Positions 13,646 through 21,788 of a DNA stretch of 28,117 nucleotides are shown piece after piece. Origin of the DNA: Pelargonium nanum (taxonomy: Eukaryota; Streptophyta; Magnoliopsida; Geraniales; Geraniaceae); NCBI GenBank assembly GCA_036897485.1, contig JAYMTF010000946.1:1-28117 (forward strand), written 5' to 3'. Below the pieces are notes generated by a model. That model did not search any database. It saw only the letters and a program-made list of their open reading frames with translations, and had not been told where the DNA came from. Made by a program: the position numbers and the translations under genes. Each line of letters begins with the position of its first letter. The stretch's first letter is position 1.

Positions 13646-13849
13646 TGCGTGGTTAGCGAAAACGACGACGCTCCGGTGACGGTGCTGGTGGATTTGGGTC
13701 CGGAAATGTCGACGGAGAGAAGAGAAGTGAACTGAACAAAGGAGAAATAGAAAGTTCGGTTTAGCTTGGGAACGGAGGTTGGATGTGAAAGTACGAAATA
13801 GTCCTTGGCTAGTATTGTACTGATTATTGGATGAACTGGCGGTGATCAT
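13646..13849 (-). other. KEA 5' leader / possible in-frame N-terminal extension
   Basis: Directly upstream of the chosen KEA start (ATG at 13643–13645) the same frame stays open for 68 more codons to another ATG at 13847–13849. The main start was chosen because it gives a signal-peptide-like hydrophobic N-terminus as expected for KEA4–6. The upstream segment is rich in Ser, Arg, His and Gln and poor in acidic residues. It is most likely the 5' untranslated leader, but it could be translated if transcripts start far enough upstream. Confidence 0.6.
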
Positions 13850-14044
13850 TCGATCGCTAGCTTATTCTACGCGCAAGTGTGCGCGCGTGTGCACCTCATG
13901 TGTGTCTCAAAACCTGAAAGTTGATATAACCTACTGGGCCTTTTTGTGGTCCAACCCAAATTCAGTTGGGCAGGACATATAAATTTGAAAAGACTGAATA
14001 AAAAAAAGGCCCATATACAACAATAATAATAAAGTAAAATATCC

Positions 14045-14376
14045 AATTTAGCCGTGTTTTGACCCGATTTTGTCTCTAAATTTTGTTTAATCAAAATTAG
14101 TCTCTAAACTTTCATATTTTACCCCAAATTTGATTATAAATTTTATTTTGACCCAAAATGGTACTTGAACTTTTAAATATTGACTCAATTTGATCTTAAA
14201 CTTTTGATGTAAGCTCTAAGGGAAATGACTATTTTAGGTCAATATGTGAAAGTTCAATAATCATTTTAGGTCAAAACAAAGTTTAGAGACCAAATCGGAG
14301 CAAACACATTAAAGTTCATAAATTAATTTAGTTAAACAGAATTTAGTGAACAAATAAAATCAAAACACTAAAGTTT
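14045..14376. mobile_element. Foldback (long inverted repeat) DNA element, copy A
   Basis: The left and right parts are imperfect inverted complements: CCGATTTTGTCTCTAAA on the left mirrors TTTAGAGACCAAATCGG on the right. Inside each arm short blocks recur, such as TTTGACCCAAAATGG, GAACTTTTAAATATTGAC and AACTTTCATATTTTACC, giving a loose 30–40-bp periodicity. The reverse complement of this copy aligns over nearly its whole length with copy B near 18764–19120, including the centre CTTAxAGCTTAxATCAAAAG. There is no coding capacity. I call it a non-autonomous foldback or MITE-like element, with superfamily unknown because no clear target-site duplication is visible. Confidence 0.7.
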
Positions 14377-14511
14377 TATAATCATATTACATTTTCTATC
14401 TAATATTAAAAGATAACTACTGATGACACCAATTTGGAGTATCCCATAACACATGATTAAAAAACTTCAAAACAAATAGCTATCTTATATTTTCATTCTA
14501 ACCGTTAATAG

Positions 14512-14720
14512 TTTTTTTTTTAAGTCAAAACAACATCAAAGACATCCACCCAACCCAACTAAGTAGCCCGTAGGCCTACTCTAGCAACTTTGTCAAAACA
14601 TGAGCCACGATATCAGTTGTTCTACGAACAAATTTAAACTCGATACAACTATAACAATCACACAAATTTAATATTTCACCAATAATCAATCTAAATGCAC
14701 TAACCAATTTTAGCAATTTT
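14512..14720 (-). mobile_element. 5'-truncated LINE tail (RNase H C-terminus)
   Basis: Read on the minus strand, about 14720–14576 encodes IGEILNLCDCYSCIEFKFVR followed directly by RTTDIVAHVLTKLLE and a stop. The FVRR...VAHxLxK pattern is the typical C-terminal end of the RNase H domain in plant L1-type LINE polyproteins. About 55 bases past the stop is a run of A bases (T run on the plus strand, 14511–14521), as expected for a LINE 3' tail. The remainder of the element is missing, as in ordinary 5'-truncated insertions. It is a dead fragment lying between two divergent promoters. Confidence 0.7.
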
Positions 14721-14769
14721 TTACATCATGCCGAAGACATGTGAGTCATTTGATTAATGAAATTCTAAA

Positions 14770-15807
14770 ACTACCCCTCACTCACTCTCTCCTCCATCAC
14801 CCTAACAAATTCGTAGTAGCAGCTGCCGCCGCCGCCGCTTGGCCGGAAGACGGAGCATCAGTAGCAGCTGCAACCGCGTGGCCGTAACCAAGCACAACAG
14901 CAGCCACTTCCGGCGGGCTCAGATCCAGGTGTTGCAGCCCCCACCGCCGCCACCTCGTTTCCGCCGCCACCATCACCACTACAACCCCTGAATACTCCCA
15001 AAATCAAGCCTTTTTCCACCATATCTGTTCTCATGCGCCGTAGCTCGCCGGAAATTCCCAAACATAGCAACTGCCGGCGAACCTATAAACAAACAGGTTT
15101 TTAGGTTTCAAAGGTATTGGGATTAAATTCATAATTAGTTTTAGAGTTTGAGTCTTTATTTTCCTTTTATTATCTTGGCTTGTAACTTATTGAAGAAGAT
15201 GGATGATGATGAAGGACAGGAAATTTATTTTACGAAACATGTTCGAAAAATTAGGGTTTAAAGTAAACTTTGGGGTTGTTGCCTGGTGATTGCCGCTATT
15301 GTTTATGGTGTCTTTTGTTTTGGCTGAATGACTATAATGCTTGTTGACATTGTTATGTGTTGTAATTGGTAATTATGATGGTGATAGAATTGAAGATTAT
15401 CTTCCTGGTGCATTATGTCTCAAATTAAGATCAATGTTCCCCTTGATTTTTGTAATATTAGATTAATTATAAGCGGGGTTCGAGTGTGATAACAAGTTAC
15501 ATTGGTTCAATTTAGGTTATATGTGTTTGAATTTTATTTTGTTTTTCGATATTGGTCTGCCTGACTTAATATACTAATTCATTCAAAGTTTTGAACTTTA
15601 CAAAAATATTTTCAACTTGGAAAGCTAGCCGCTAGGTGATGTCTAATTGGTAGATTGAGCTGAACCATGATTGCCAGTTGCTTGCATCTTTTGTATTCGT
15701 TAAATATTAGTATGGGTGAGTGCATGCTAAATTTGGGTGTCAAGGGCTTGAAAAGCAAATAAGTTCTGATTTCTTATAGCTTTTTTGTAGCCTAAATATC
15801 TAAAACC
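14770..15807 (+). other. Probable 5' leader and leader intron of the Rpp21-like gene
   Basis: A pyrimidine-rich start (CTCACTCACTCTCTCC near 14780) leads into a GC-rich stretch with a GCC run and CAGCAGCC words, typical of a plant 5' untranslated exon. A leader intron is likely: candidate donors are CAG/GTTTTT at 15097 or AAG/GTATTG at 15114, and the acceptor TTTTTTGTAG ends at 15790, just 17 bases before the start codon. With the first donor, an upstream ORF of 22 codons beginning at 15033 (MRRSSPEIPK...) would terminate just after the splice junction and before the main ATG, which could damp translation. The region is inferred from composition and splice signals only. Confidence 0.45.
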
Positions 15808-17606
15808 ATGGGCAAGAAAAAAGGGCCCGGGAAGGGGTCAACTGGGAATCCTAGGTCTGGCGGTCATATAACATTGAGACAAGAAAGCAGCGGGTTTAAG
15901 CAAAGCAAAGGAGGCTCCAAGAATGTCAAGTCTGCCTTAAAACTTGAGCATTTGCAGAAGCTCGCGGTATGGTCTAGTGGGGAGGTTTCTATCCCCTCTT
16001 TGGGAGCCTTTTTTGGGCGCCGCTTGGCTACTGTAGGCGAAGCTATGGGAGAATCGCCTGATTCTTCTATGTTTCCTTGTCAAAGGTTTGTGTTCTGTTT
16101 ATTCTTCTGATTGATGGGTGGGACTGCTGGATAAATTTTGGAACTTTTTTGGATTGATTCAGTCTAAATTTGTTCTTCTAGGAGAAATGAACAACAATGG
16201 AACATGCTTTTATTTTACTATTGCCCTGTGATCATATAATGAATGTATTTAGCTCTAAAGCATTTAGATATTTTAATAATTTTATCTCAATTCTGGTACC
16301 TATTTCGTAGGTAAAATTTCTAACTATAGGAATTTTTTATTCATGTAAAATCATCTCTCTTGATAGTATCATTATAACCTGCACACGTAACATTTTCTCT
16401 AGTAATACTATTACTAATTCCATTCAGTTTTTAGACCAAAATTGTTGTAAGAGCTTGTTTCATGATGCAGGCTACAGAATTTGAAGTTTTGATTGTGTTG
16501 ATGTCTCAAATTGGCTAGGTAGCCTACCCCACTAAAATGGAGTTCTTGAAACTATTTCCGGAGGGGGCATGTGTACACACGTGTCTGAGTTGAATTCCTT
16601 GTTATAATGTTCTCCAATAAATTACTTGTAGGGTAAATATACTGACAGCATAATTTTTTTTTTTGTTAGTCATCTATAAATTAGAAATGAGGAATGCAAA
16701 ATATGTGTGGATGGATAGAATCTTAATATTGGTTTTGTTGGATAGATGATGAGTTGATGACATCAACAACATTTGTTTTAGTTTTACTTTGTGAATTTAT
16801 TTTGAGCTAAGCCTCCTTGTTTCTGGTTTCACAGATGCGAGACCATTCTGCAGCCTGGCCATAACTGCACTATCAGGATTGAGAAGAGTAAATCAAAGGT
16901 ACTACATAGACAAAGCAAGTCGAATATATCCTCGAAGAATGATATTGTTTTCAACTGCCACTTCTGTTCACATCGGAATCTGAAGAGAGGAACTCCAAAG
17001 GGCTATATGAAACAGATATGTCCCAAGAAAGCAAAACGATTTCCAGAATCCAAATCTGTTATTTCCCAGCTTCCAAAGGGTGCTAAATTGGAAAAGGAGT
17101 CTGGAATTCAAAATGAGACTGATAAGACGGTTGTTGAGATTGCTTTGCCAGCAGAGGAGTGTGGAATTCAAAATAAGACTGATAAGACTGTTGTTGAGAT
17201 TGCTTTGCCAGCAGAGGAGTCTGGAATTCAAAATAAGACTGATAAGACGGTTGTTAAGAATGCTTTGTCAGCGGAGGATTCTGGAATTCAAAATAAGACT
17301 GATAAGATGGTTGTTGAGAATGCTTTGCCAGCAGTTTCTGCAGAGACTCCGATCGTAGACAGTCCCGCAACCCCAATGACGGGAACTCGTGTTACTTTGT
17401 TGGATTCAAAGAAGAAAAAGAGAAAAGGATCGGGGCCTAAGAAACCCGCTGCAATTGAGAGCAATCCTGTCCCGACAGCTGCTGAAGAATCTGCCATCGT
17501 GTCAAACAAACGGAGGAGAAAATCATGGACCAGTTTGAAGGAGATTGCTGAGAGGAGTGAGCATAGTCGAAAAGTCACTAACTTGACAGTCCCGTTCATT
17601 TTGTAA
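15808..17606 (+). CDS. RNase P Rpr2/Rpp21-type zinc-ribbon protein
   Basis: The two coding exons 15808–16085 and 16835–17606 (GT–AG, phase 2) give 349 aa. Residues 1–45 are basic and Gly/Ser-rich (MGKKKGPGKGSTGNPRSGGH). A helical stretch, SALKLEHLQKLAVWSSGE, precedes the zinc ribbon. The ribbon has C91-x2-C94 in CQRCETILQPGHNCTIRI and C134-x2-C137 in NCHFCSHRNLKRG. This is the Rpr2/Rpp21/SNM1 pattern, known from a protein subunit of RNase P, which trims tRNA 5' ends; plants also have less-studied relatives such as Arabidopsis At5g41270. After it come four 20-residue repeats (181–260), a Lys-rich KKKKRKGSGPKK patch and KRRRKSW near the end, both NLS-like. A nuclear RNA-processing role is inferred from the domain only. 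The intron splits the first zinc knuckle between C91 and C94. The start fits because it begins the conserved basic N-terminus directly after the leader intron. Confidence 0.88.
17097..17336 (+). repeat. Four tandem 60-bp in-frame coding repeats
   Basis: Copies lie at 17097–17156, 17157–17216, 17217–17276 and 17277–17336. Each encodes 20 residues of the form SGIQNKTDKTVVExALPAE. Copies 1 and 2 differ at only three bases, and each contains GGAATTCAAAAT. The period is exactly 60, so copy-number change keeps the reading frame. The repeat follows the zinc ribbon and lies in a region likely to be disordered. Confidence 0.97.
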
Positions 17607-18763
17607 GTAGGGCAACTTTTTTTTATTTGGAAAGACGTAGAGAATTGGTGCATTCTTTGAGTTGAGAATATTTTTGTTGTGGGTATGATTAGGCTCTCAC
17701 AAGTGGATACTTGATTCTTTTGCTCTTTCTGTTGAAGAATGAAAAGAGAATGCACTTTGGTTTGGCCTTACCAATTGCATTGTTGATAAGAATGATTATA
17801 CATGCAGTTAATTAGTTTCATATTTCAATCTTCGAATTGAGAGTGTGAATTTGAGACTTTAAATTTAAGAAAAGTAAGTTGTTTTATTTTATCCAAGTTC
17901 GTAATAAACTAAACGAACGTTACCTTAATTTTTTATCTTTAAGTTTGGTGTGCAGGATCTTTTGGCTAAAGCAATTTGACTTTTGTTTAGTTATATTTCA
18001 AAAAATCAGTATTATAAATAACATTTGTAGTAAATTGTTGGAATCATCATCTTGTGAACATATTCCAAGTCTTCCAAGTACTTTTTACATTTTTTTTTTA
18101 TGTTTAAAGTTATATTATTAATTCATTTTTGCTTACTTTTGAACAACTTCTGTGTACTGCAATAAATCAAATTCACTTTCTTTAATTAATTAATTATATA
18201 AAAAATACTATCATGCATTAGCATCATATACTCCTTCCATTAGTAAAATATAGCTAGTATGATTGAAAATTGCACATTATTTTAGATTTTTATGTGGGAC
18301 ACATGCTTTTAGTTTTTTAATAAACAACAACTCATTGTGAATATGAGTATAATAAACAATGAATTGATTGAGTAATGATGTGAGGTCTTGAATTGCAAAC
18401 AAACACAAGCATGTGAGTGTACACAATATCCAAACAAGAACATCCACCCACAAACAAATCATACCAATTTTTCTTGAATCTTATTGATAAGTTGTAAAAT
18501 TTAACTTACACAATCTCTTAACATCCCATCAATTAGTAAACACAAGTGCCTGATTGGATACAAAAACAGACAAAAAAAATGGTCCTTTTTTAGTGACAGT
18601 TTCTTTAACCCAAAGATCCTCTGTTTTCCACTTTTGTTTCTTTTTGCTGCTCTTAATAAAACACTGTTTACACAACCCAATACACGAATCCACCGTCCTT
18701 CCACTTCAACCAAAGTTCCCTAATTTCAAAGCACACAACAGAACAAAAACAAAAATAAAAAAC
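17607..18763. other. Intergenic stretch, nothing identified
   Basis: This AT-rich sequence lies between the stop of the zinc-ribbon gene and the foldback element upstream of the tetraspanin. It should contain the 3' untranslated region and poly(A) site of the former in its first 200–300 bases. A short TTAATTAATTAATTA run near 18181–18195 is the only simple repeat. No coding exon or RNA gene is evident. Confidence 0.6.
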
Positions 18764-19120
18764 AAAAAGGCCCTATTTGACCTCCGAACTTTAGTGATTT
18801 GATCCCATTTAATAAAAAATAGTTCATAAACGTTTGTGTTTCGCTTCAATTTGGTCCCTAAATTTTGTTTTGACTCGAAACGATCTCTGAATTTTCTCAT
18901 AGTGACCCAAAATAGTCATTGTCCTTAAAGCTTATATCAAAAGTTCATGTATCAAATTGGATCGATATATAAAAGTTGATTGACCATTTTGGGTATAAAA
19001 AAAAGTTTCATGCATCAAATTGGGTCAAAACATGAAAATTAAGAGACTATTTTTGGTTGATAAAAGTTCATAACAAAATTGCACCAAACATCAAAGTTCG
19101 GGACCAAACTAGCTCTTTTT
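18764..19120. mobile_element. Foldback (long inverted repeat) DNA element, copy B
   Basis: The ends are inverted complements: left AAAAAGGCCCTATTTGACC mirrors right GGACCAAACTAGCTCTTTTT, and the match continues inward (CCGAACTTTAGTG against CATCAAAGTTCGG). The whole unit aligns to the reverse complement of copy A near 14045–14376, sharing the centre and the recurring GACCCAAAAT / AAGTTC blocks, so the two copies lie in opposite orientations. It has no coding capacity. It ends about 170 bases upstream of the tetraspanin start codon and probably forms part of that promoter or leader. Target-site duplications are unclear in the A-rich flanks. Confidence 0.75.
18966..18973 (+). promoter_or_regulatory. 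Candidate TATA box for tetraspanin gene
   Basis: TATATAAA lies 320 bases upstream of the tetraspanin ATG, inside foldback copy B. If used, transcription would start near 19000 and give a leader of roughly 290 bases. Another TATAAAA lies near 18996. Both are guesses from sequence alone. Confidence 0.3.
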
Positions 19121-19292
19121 ACCCAACAAAAACTGATAATAAGCCAAAACCCAGTTCAGTTTCACAAACACCTCTGAGTTTCTGTCCAAGCTCTCAACAA
19201 CACCAGCCACCATTTCCTTGGCCAAGTTCCAGTTTTGTTGCCAAAAACAAAAACCCATTTGGCAAACAAGAACCAACCAAGCTCAGCTAGTC

Positions 19293-21235
19293 ATGGGAGC
19301 GAGCAACAACTTCACAGCACTTCTCAACTTCGGAGCCATGCTCTGCTCCATCCCCATCATCTACGCCGGCGTCTGGCTCACCTCCAAGCCCGACAACGAG
19401 TGTATCCACGCCTTCCGGTGGCCGGTTCTCGTCCTCGGAGTCCTCGTCCTCGTCGTCTCTCTCGCCGGCTTCCTCGGAGCTCACTGGTACAAGGAGTCTC
19501 TGCTCGCCTTCTACCTCTTCTGTATGGCCGTACTCATCGCACTTCTGCTCATACTCCTCGTCTTCGCCTTCATCGTGACCCGAGCCGACGGCAGCTACCC
19601 GGTCCCCGGCCGGTCGTACAAGGAGTACCGGCTCGACGGGTTCTCGAGGTGGCTCCGGGACCACGTCACCAGCTCCGATCATTGGCAGAAGATTGAGACC
19701 TGTCTTGCAGACTCTAATGTCTGCGCCAAGATGTCTCAGAACTATATTACTGCGGATCAGTTCTTTGCGACTCCTATATCTCCTCTTCAGGCAAGTTCTT
19801 GAACCTGTTCTGTTTTTGTTGTTTTCTTGAAGTTTCTAAATAAAGATTGGTTTTTTGAATTAGTTATGTGGAATTTCCCGAAAATAAGAGACACCCATTT
19901 CGATTTTGGGTCTGGTTGATTCGAGAAAATTGGTAATTATGGCCTCTTTTGGCCTTTGCTATGAAACAGAGCACAGAGTACTCTGTTTTCTTTTCTTTGA
20001 GTGATGTATCATTGAAGAACTCTTGAAATGAAGGGTTTGAATAAGTTGGATAATGGTCATTGGTTAACCTATGATTACAATATGTTGACTAATACGTATA
20101 AAAATATTAATCAGAAAAAAAAAACATTACGATAACAACGAGATTGTCTGATATCAATTTGGGTCTACGACCGTAGGTCAATCATGATACCAGAATGATC
20201 TACCGCATAGAGTAAAAACACATGTATTTAACTTTGAGGCCGAATTTGGATCTACCGACTGTTGGCCAACTATGATATTAGAATGGTATAATGCATAAAG
20301 TAAATTTTTTTTATCTAAAATCTGAGGTCGACCCATATTTTTTGTGGTCGACCATAATGTGTTTTTTTCTTGCCGCTTTGTTCTTTGCACTGCATTTCAG
20401 TATAAGAACTACTATGGATTGAGGGGTATTGAAGTCATTAACCGAATAAAAACTGAACAAAATGGGGTTGAAATTTTTTTACATGAGTTGTGTAGGATCC
20501 CACGACCTCTTGTGAAAAATCTCAAGTCCAACCTCTTGTGAAGTGAAATTATTTTAAGTTTATTGATGACAACTCAAACAGTCAAACAACTTTTGATCTC
20601 AATGTTTAAAGACATTGTCTCTAACAATTGTAAATTTGTGGAGGGAGCAAAAGTGATTCGATTTGGGAAGTTGTATTATTTTATTTTCTGTGGAGAAATC
20701 ACTAGATGATGGGTAGGAATCAGGGTCCACTCTGACCTATAAAAATGCAGCAATAGGACCCATACGGCCTGTAATTAATTTGTAGTGTCCATCACTTTCA
20801 TGAACCAATGTTTCAATCCTAGAATCTACAGGGTCAATAGCCCTATTGCATGCCAGCTTTGGGTCATGTATTGTTTGGTCACTGATGCTGGTGTTGATTC
20901 CTTTCTGTGCCTTTTATGTTCTCCTTTTACAGTCAGGTTGCTGTAAGCCTCCCACAATTTGTGGCTATGGCTATGTGAACCCAACACTGTGGTTGAACCC
21001 GGCAAGCCCGACAGCTGACCCGGACTGTTTACTGTGGAGCAACGAGCAGAGCCAGCTGTGCTACACGTGCGACAGCTGCAAGGCGGGTCTGCTCGGAAAC
21101 CTGAGGAAGGAATGGAGGAGAGCCAATCTGATTCTAATCATATCAATAGTGATTCTAATATGTGTCTATGTTACTGGCTGCAGTGCCTACAAGAATGCCC
21201 AAATGGAGAACCTCTTTAGCCATAGGAAGCACTAG
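19293..21235 (+). CDS. TET2: Tetraspanin, TET2-like
   Basis: The two exons 19293–19790 and 20933–21235 encode a 266-aa four-pass membrane protein. Membrane segments lie at about 7–30, 44–66, 71–95 and 231–250. The large extracellular loop (about 97–230) holds the plant tetraspanin signature SGCCKPPT at 167–174 and nine cysteines in total, ending LCYTCDSCKAGLLGNL. The short cytosolic tail is NAQMENLFSHRKH. Plant tetraspanins organise plasma-membrane microdomains and are studied in development and in extracellular vesicles. KEYRLDGFSRWL, ITADQFF and LGNLRKEWRRANLIL point to the TET2 subgroup rather than TET7–9. The start was chosen because the upstream in-frame ATG at 19218 would add 25 residues with no tetraspanin character. 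The intron begins GCAAGT, not GT (CAG/GCAAGT), and ends TTTTACAG. This junction gives the conserved PLQ-SGCC reading, so a GC–AG intron is the simplest model. Exon 1 is unusually GC-rich for the region. Confidence 0.94.
20155..20328. repeat. Diverged ~86-bp tandem duplication in TET2 intron
   Basis: Two adjacent segments (about 20155–20240 and 20241–20328) share the order AATTTGGRTCTAC, then CAAYYATGATA, AGAATGRT, GCATARAGTAAA and a final TGAGG. Divergence is substantial, so this is an old duplication, possibly of part of a repeat that once sat in this intron. Confidence 0.55.
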
Positions 21236-21788
21236 AAATAGCAGAGTTGGGTTTGTGAAACTCTCAATTTGTAATTTTGGTTTCTCTTCCTCTAAAAATT
21301 TAGCATATTCTTGTGCTCTGCTTCGTCTGAATTATATGGTTGGGACTTGGGAGAGGAAGGGAATAATACAAGTTGGGTTGTAGATTTCTTATGAGAATAT
21401 AATCCAAATGACTGTCTTTTCACAAGATTACAATAATGATTCTTCTATATCAGTGGACTCTATATTTTATGATCGATACTGTTACAACCAATTCCACACA
21501 CACACACATCTTTAGGCACCTACCAAGCAGCACTTTTCAAATTTTCAAGATTTCCCACTATCATTTTCTTTAGTGTATTATTGTTCTAAAAGAAACAAGA
21601 AGCTTCAAGATTGCTTGGTGTTGTAAAAATGAACTCTCTCCAGGGGAGATACAAAAAGAAAAGTCTAGTTATGATCCATTTTATGTTTTAAAAAGACGAT
21701 TCAGGATACATGGACATTCCAAAATGTAACCATATCCATTGCGTCTCACGTTAGATGAAGTCTCGTACCTTTCATCTGTCCACTTCTC
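21236..21788. other. Convergent 3' region between TET2 and methyltransferase-like gene
   Basis: This interval holds the 3' untranslated regions of the two convergent genes. AATAAT lies near 21362 on the plus strand and could serve TET2. A short CA repeat (about 21495–21509) lies near the middle. I see no coding sequence; the open frame overlapping the end of TET2 near 21162–21383 is a shadow in another frame. Confidence 0.6.

Larger units (their letters stand above)
13850..14770. promoter_or_regulatory. Divergent intergenic region between KEA and Rpp21-like genes
   Basis: About 0.9 kb separates the leader of the minus-strand KEA gene from the probable leader of the plus-strand zinc-ribbon gene, so it should hold both promoters. 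I cannot point to a convincing TATA box for either; a weak TTATAT on the minus strand lies near 13978–13983. Most of the interval is occupied by a foldback element (about 14045–14376) and a 5'-truncated LINE tail (14512–14720). That leaves about 200 bases of unique sequence next to the KEA leader, including a GCGCGCGTGTGCAC-like patch near 13880. Confidence 0.45.

Noticed and set aside
14797-15070. Minus-strand open frames of 60–70 codons over the GC-rich leader
   Set aside because: They are Ala/Gly/Val-rich products of GCC and CAG runs; the region fits a plus-strand 5' untranslated exon better.
17288-17755. 155-codon minus-strand open frame over the end of the Rpp21-like gene
   Set aside because: It is antisense to exon 2 and its C-terminal part is the complement of the coding repeats and basic tail. 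No recognisable domain.
19287-19682. 131-codon minus-strand open frame over TET2 exon 1
   Set aside because: It is a shadow of the GC-rich plus-strand exon: the composition is Glu/Asp/Gly-rich and it has no known motif, while the plus strand encodes a clear tetraspanin.
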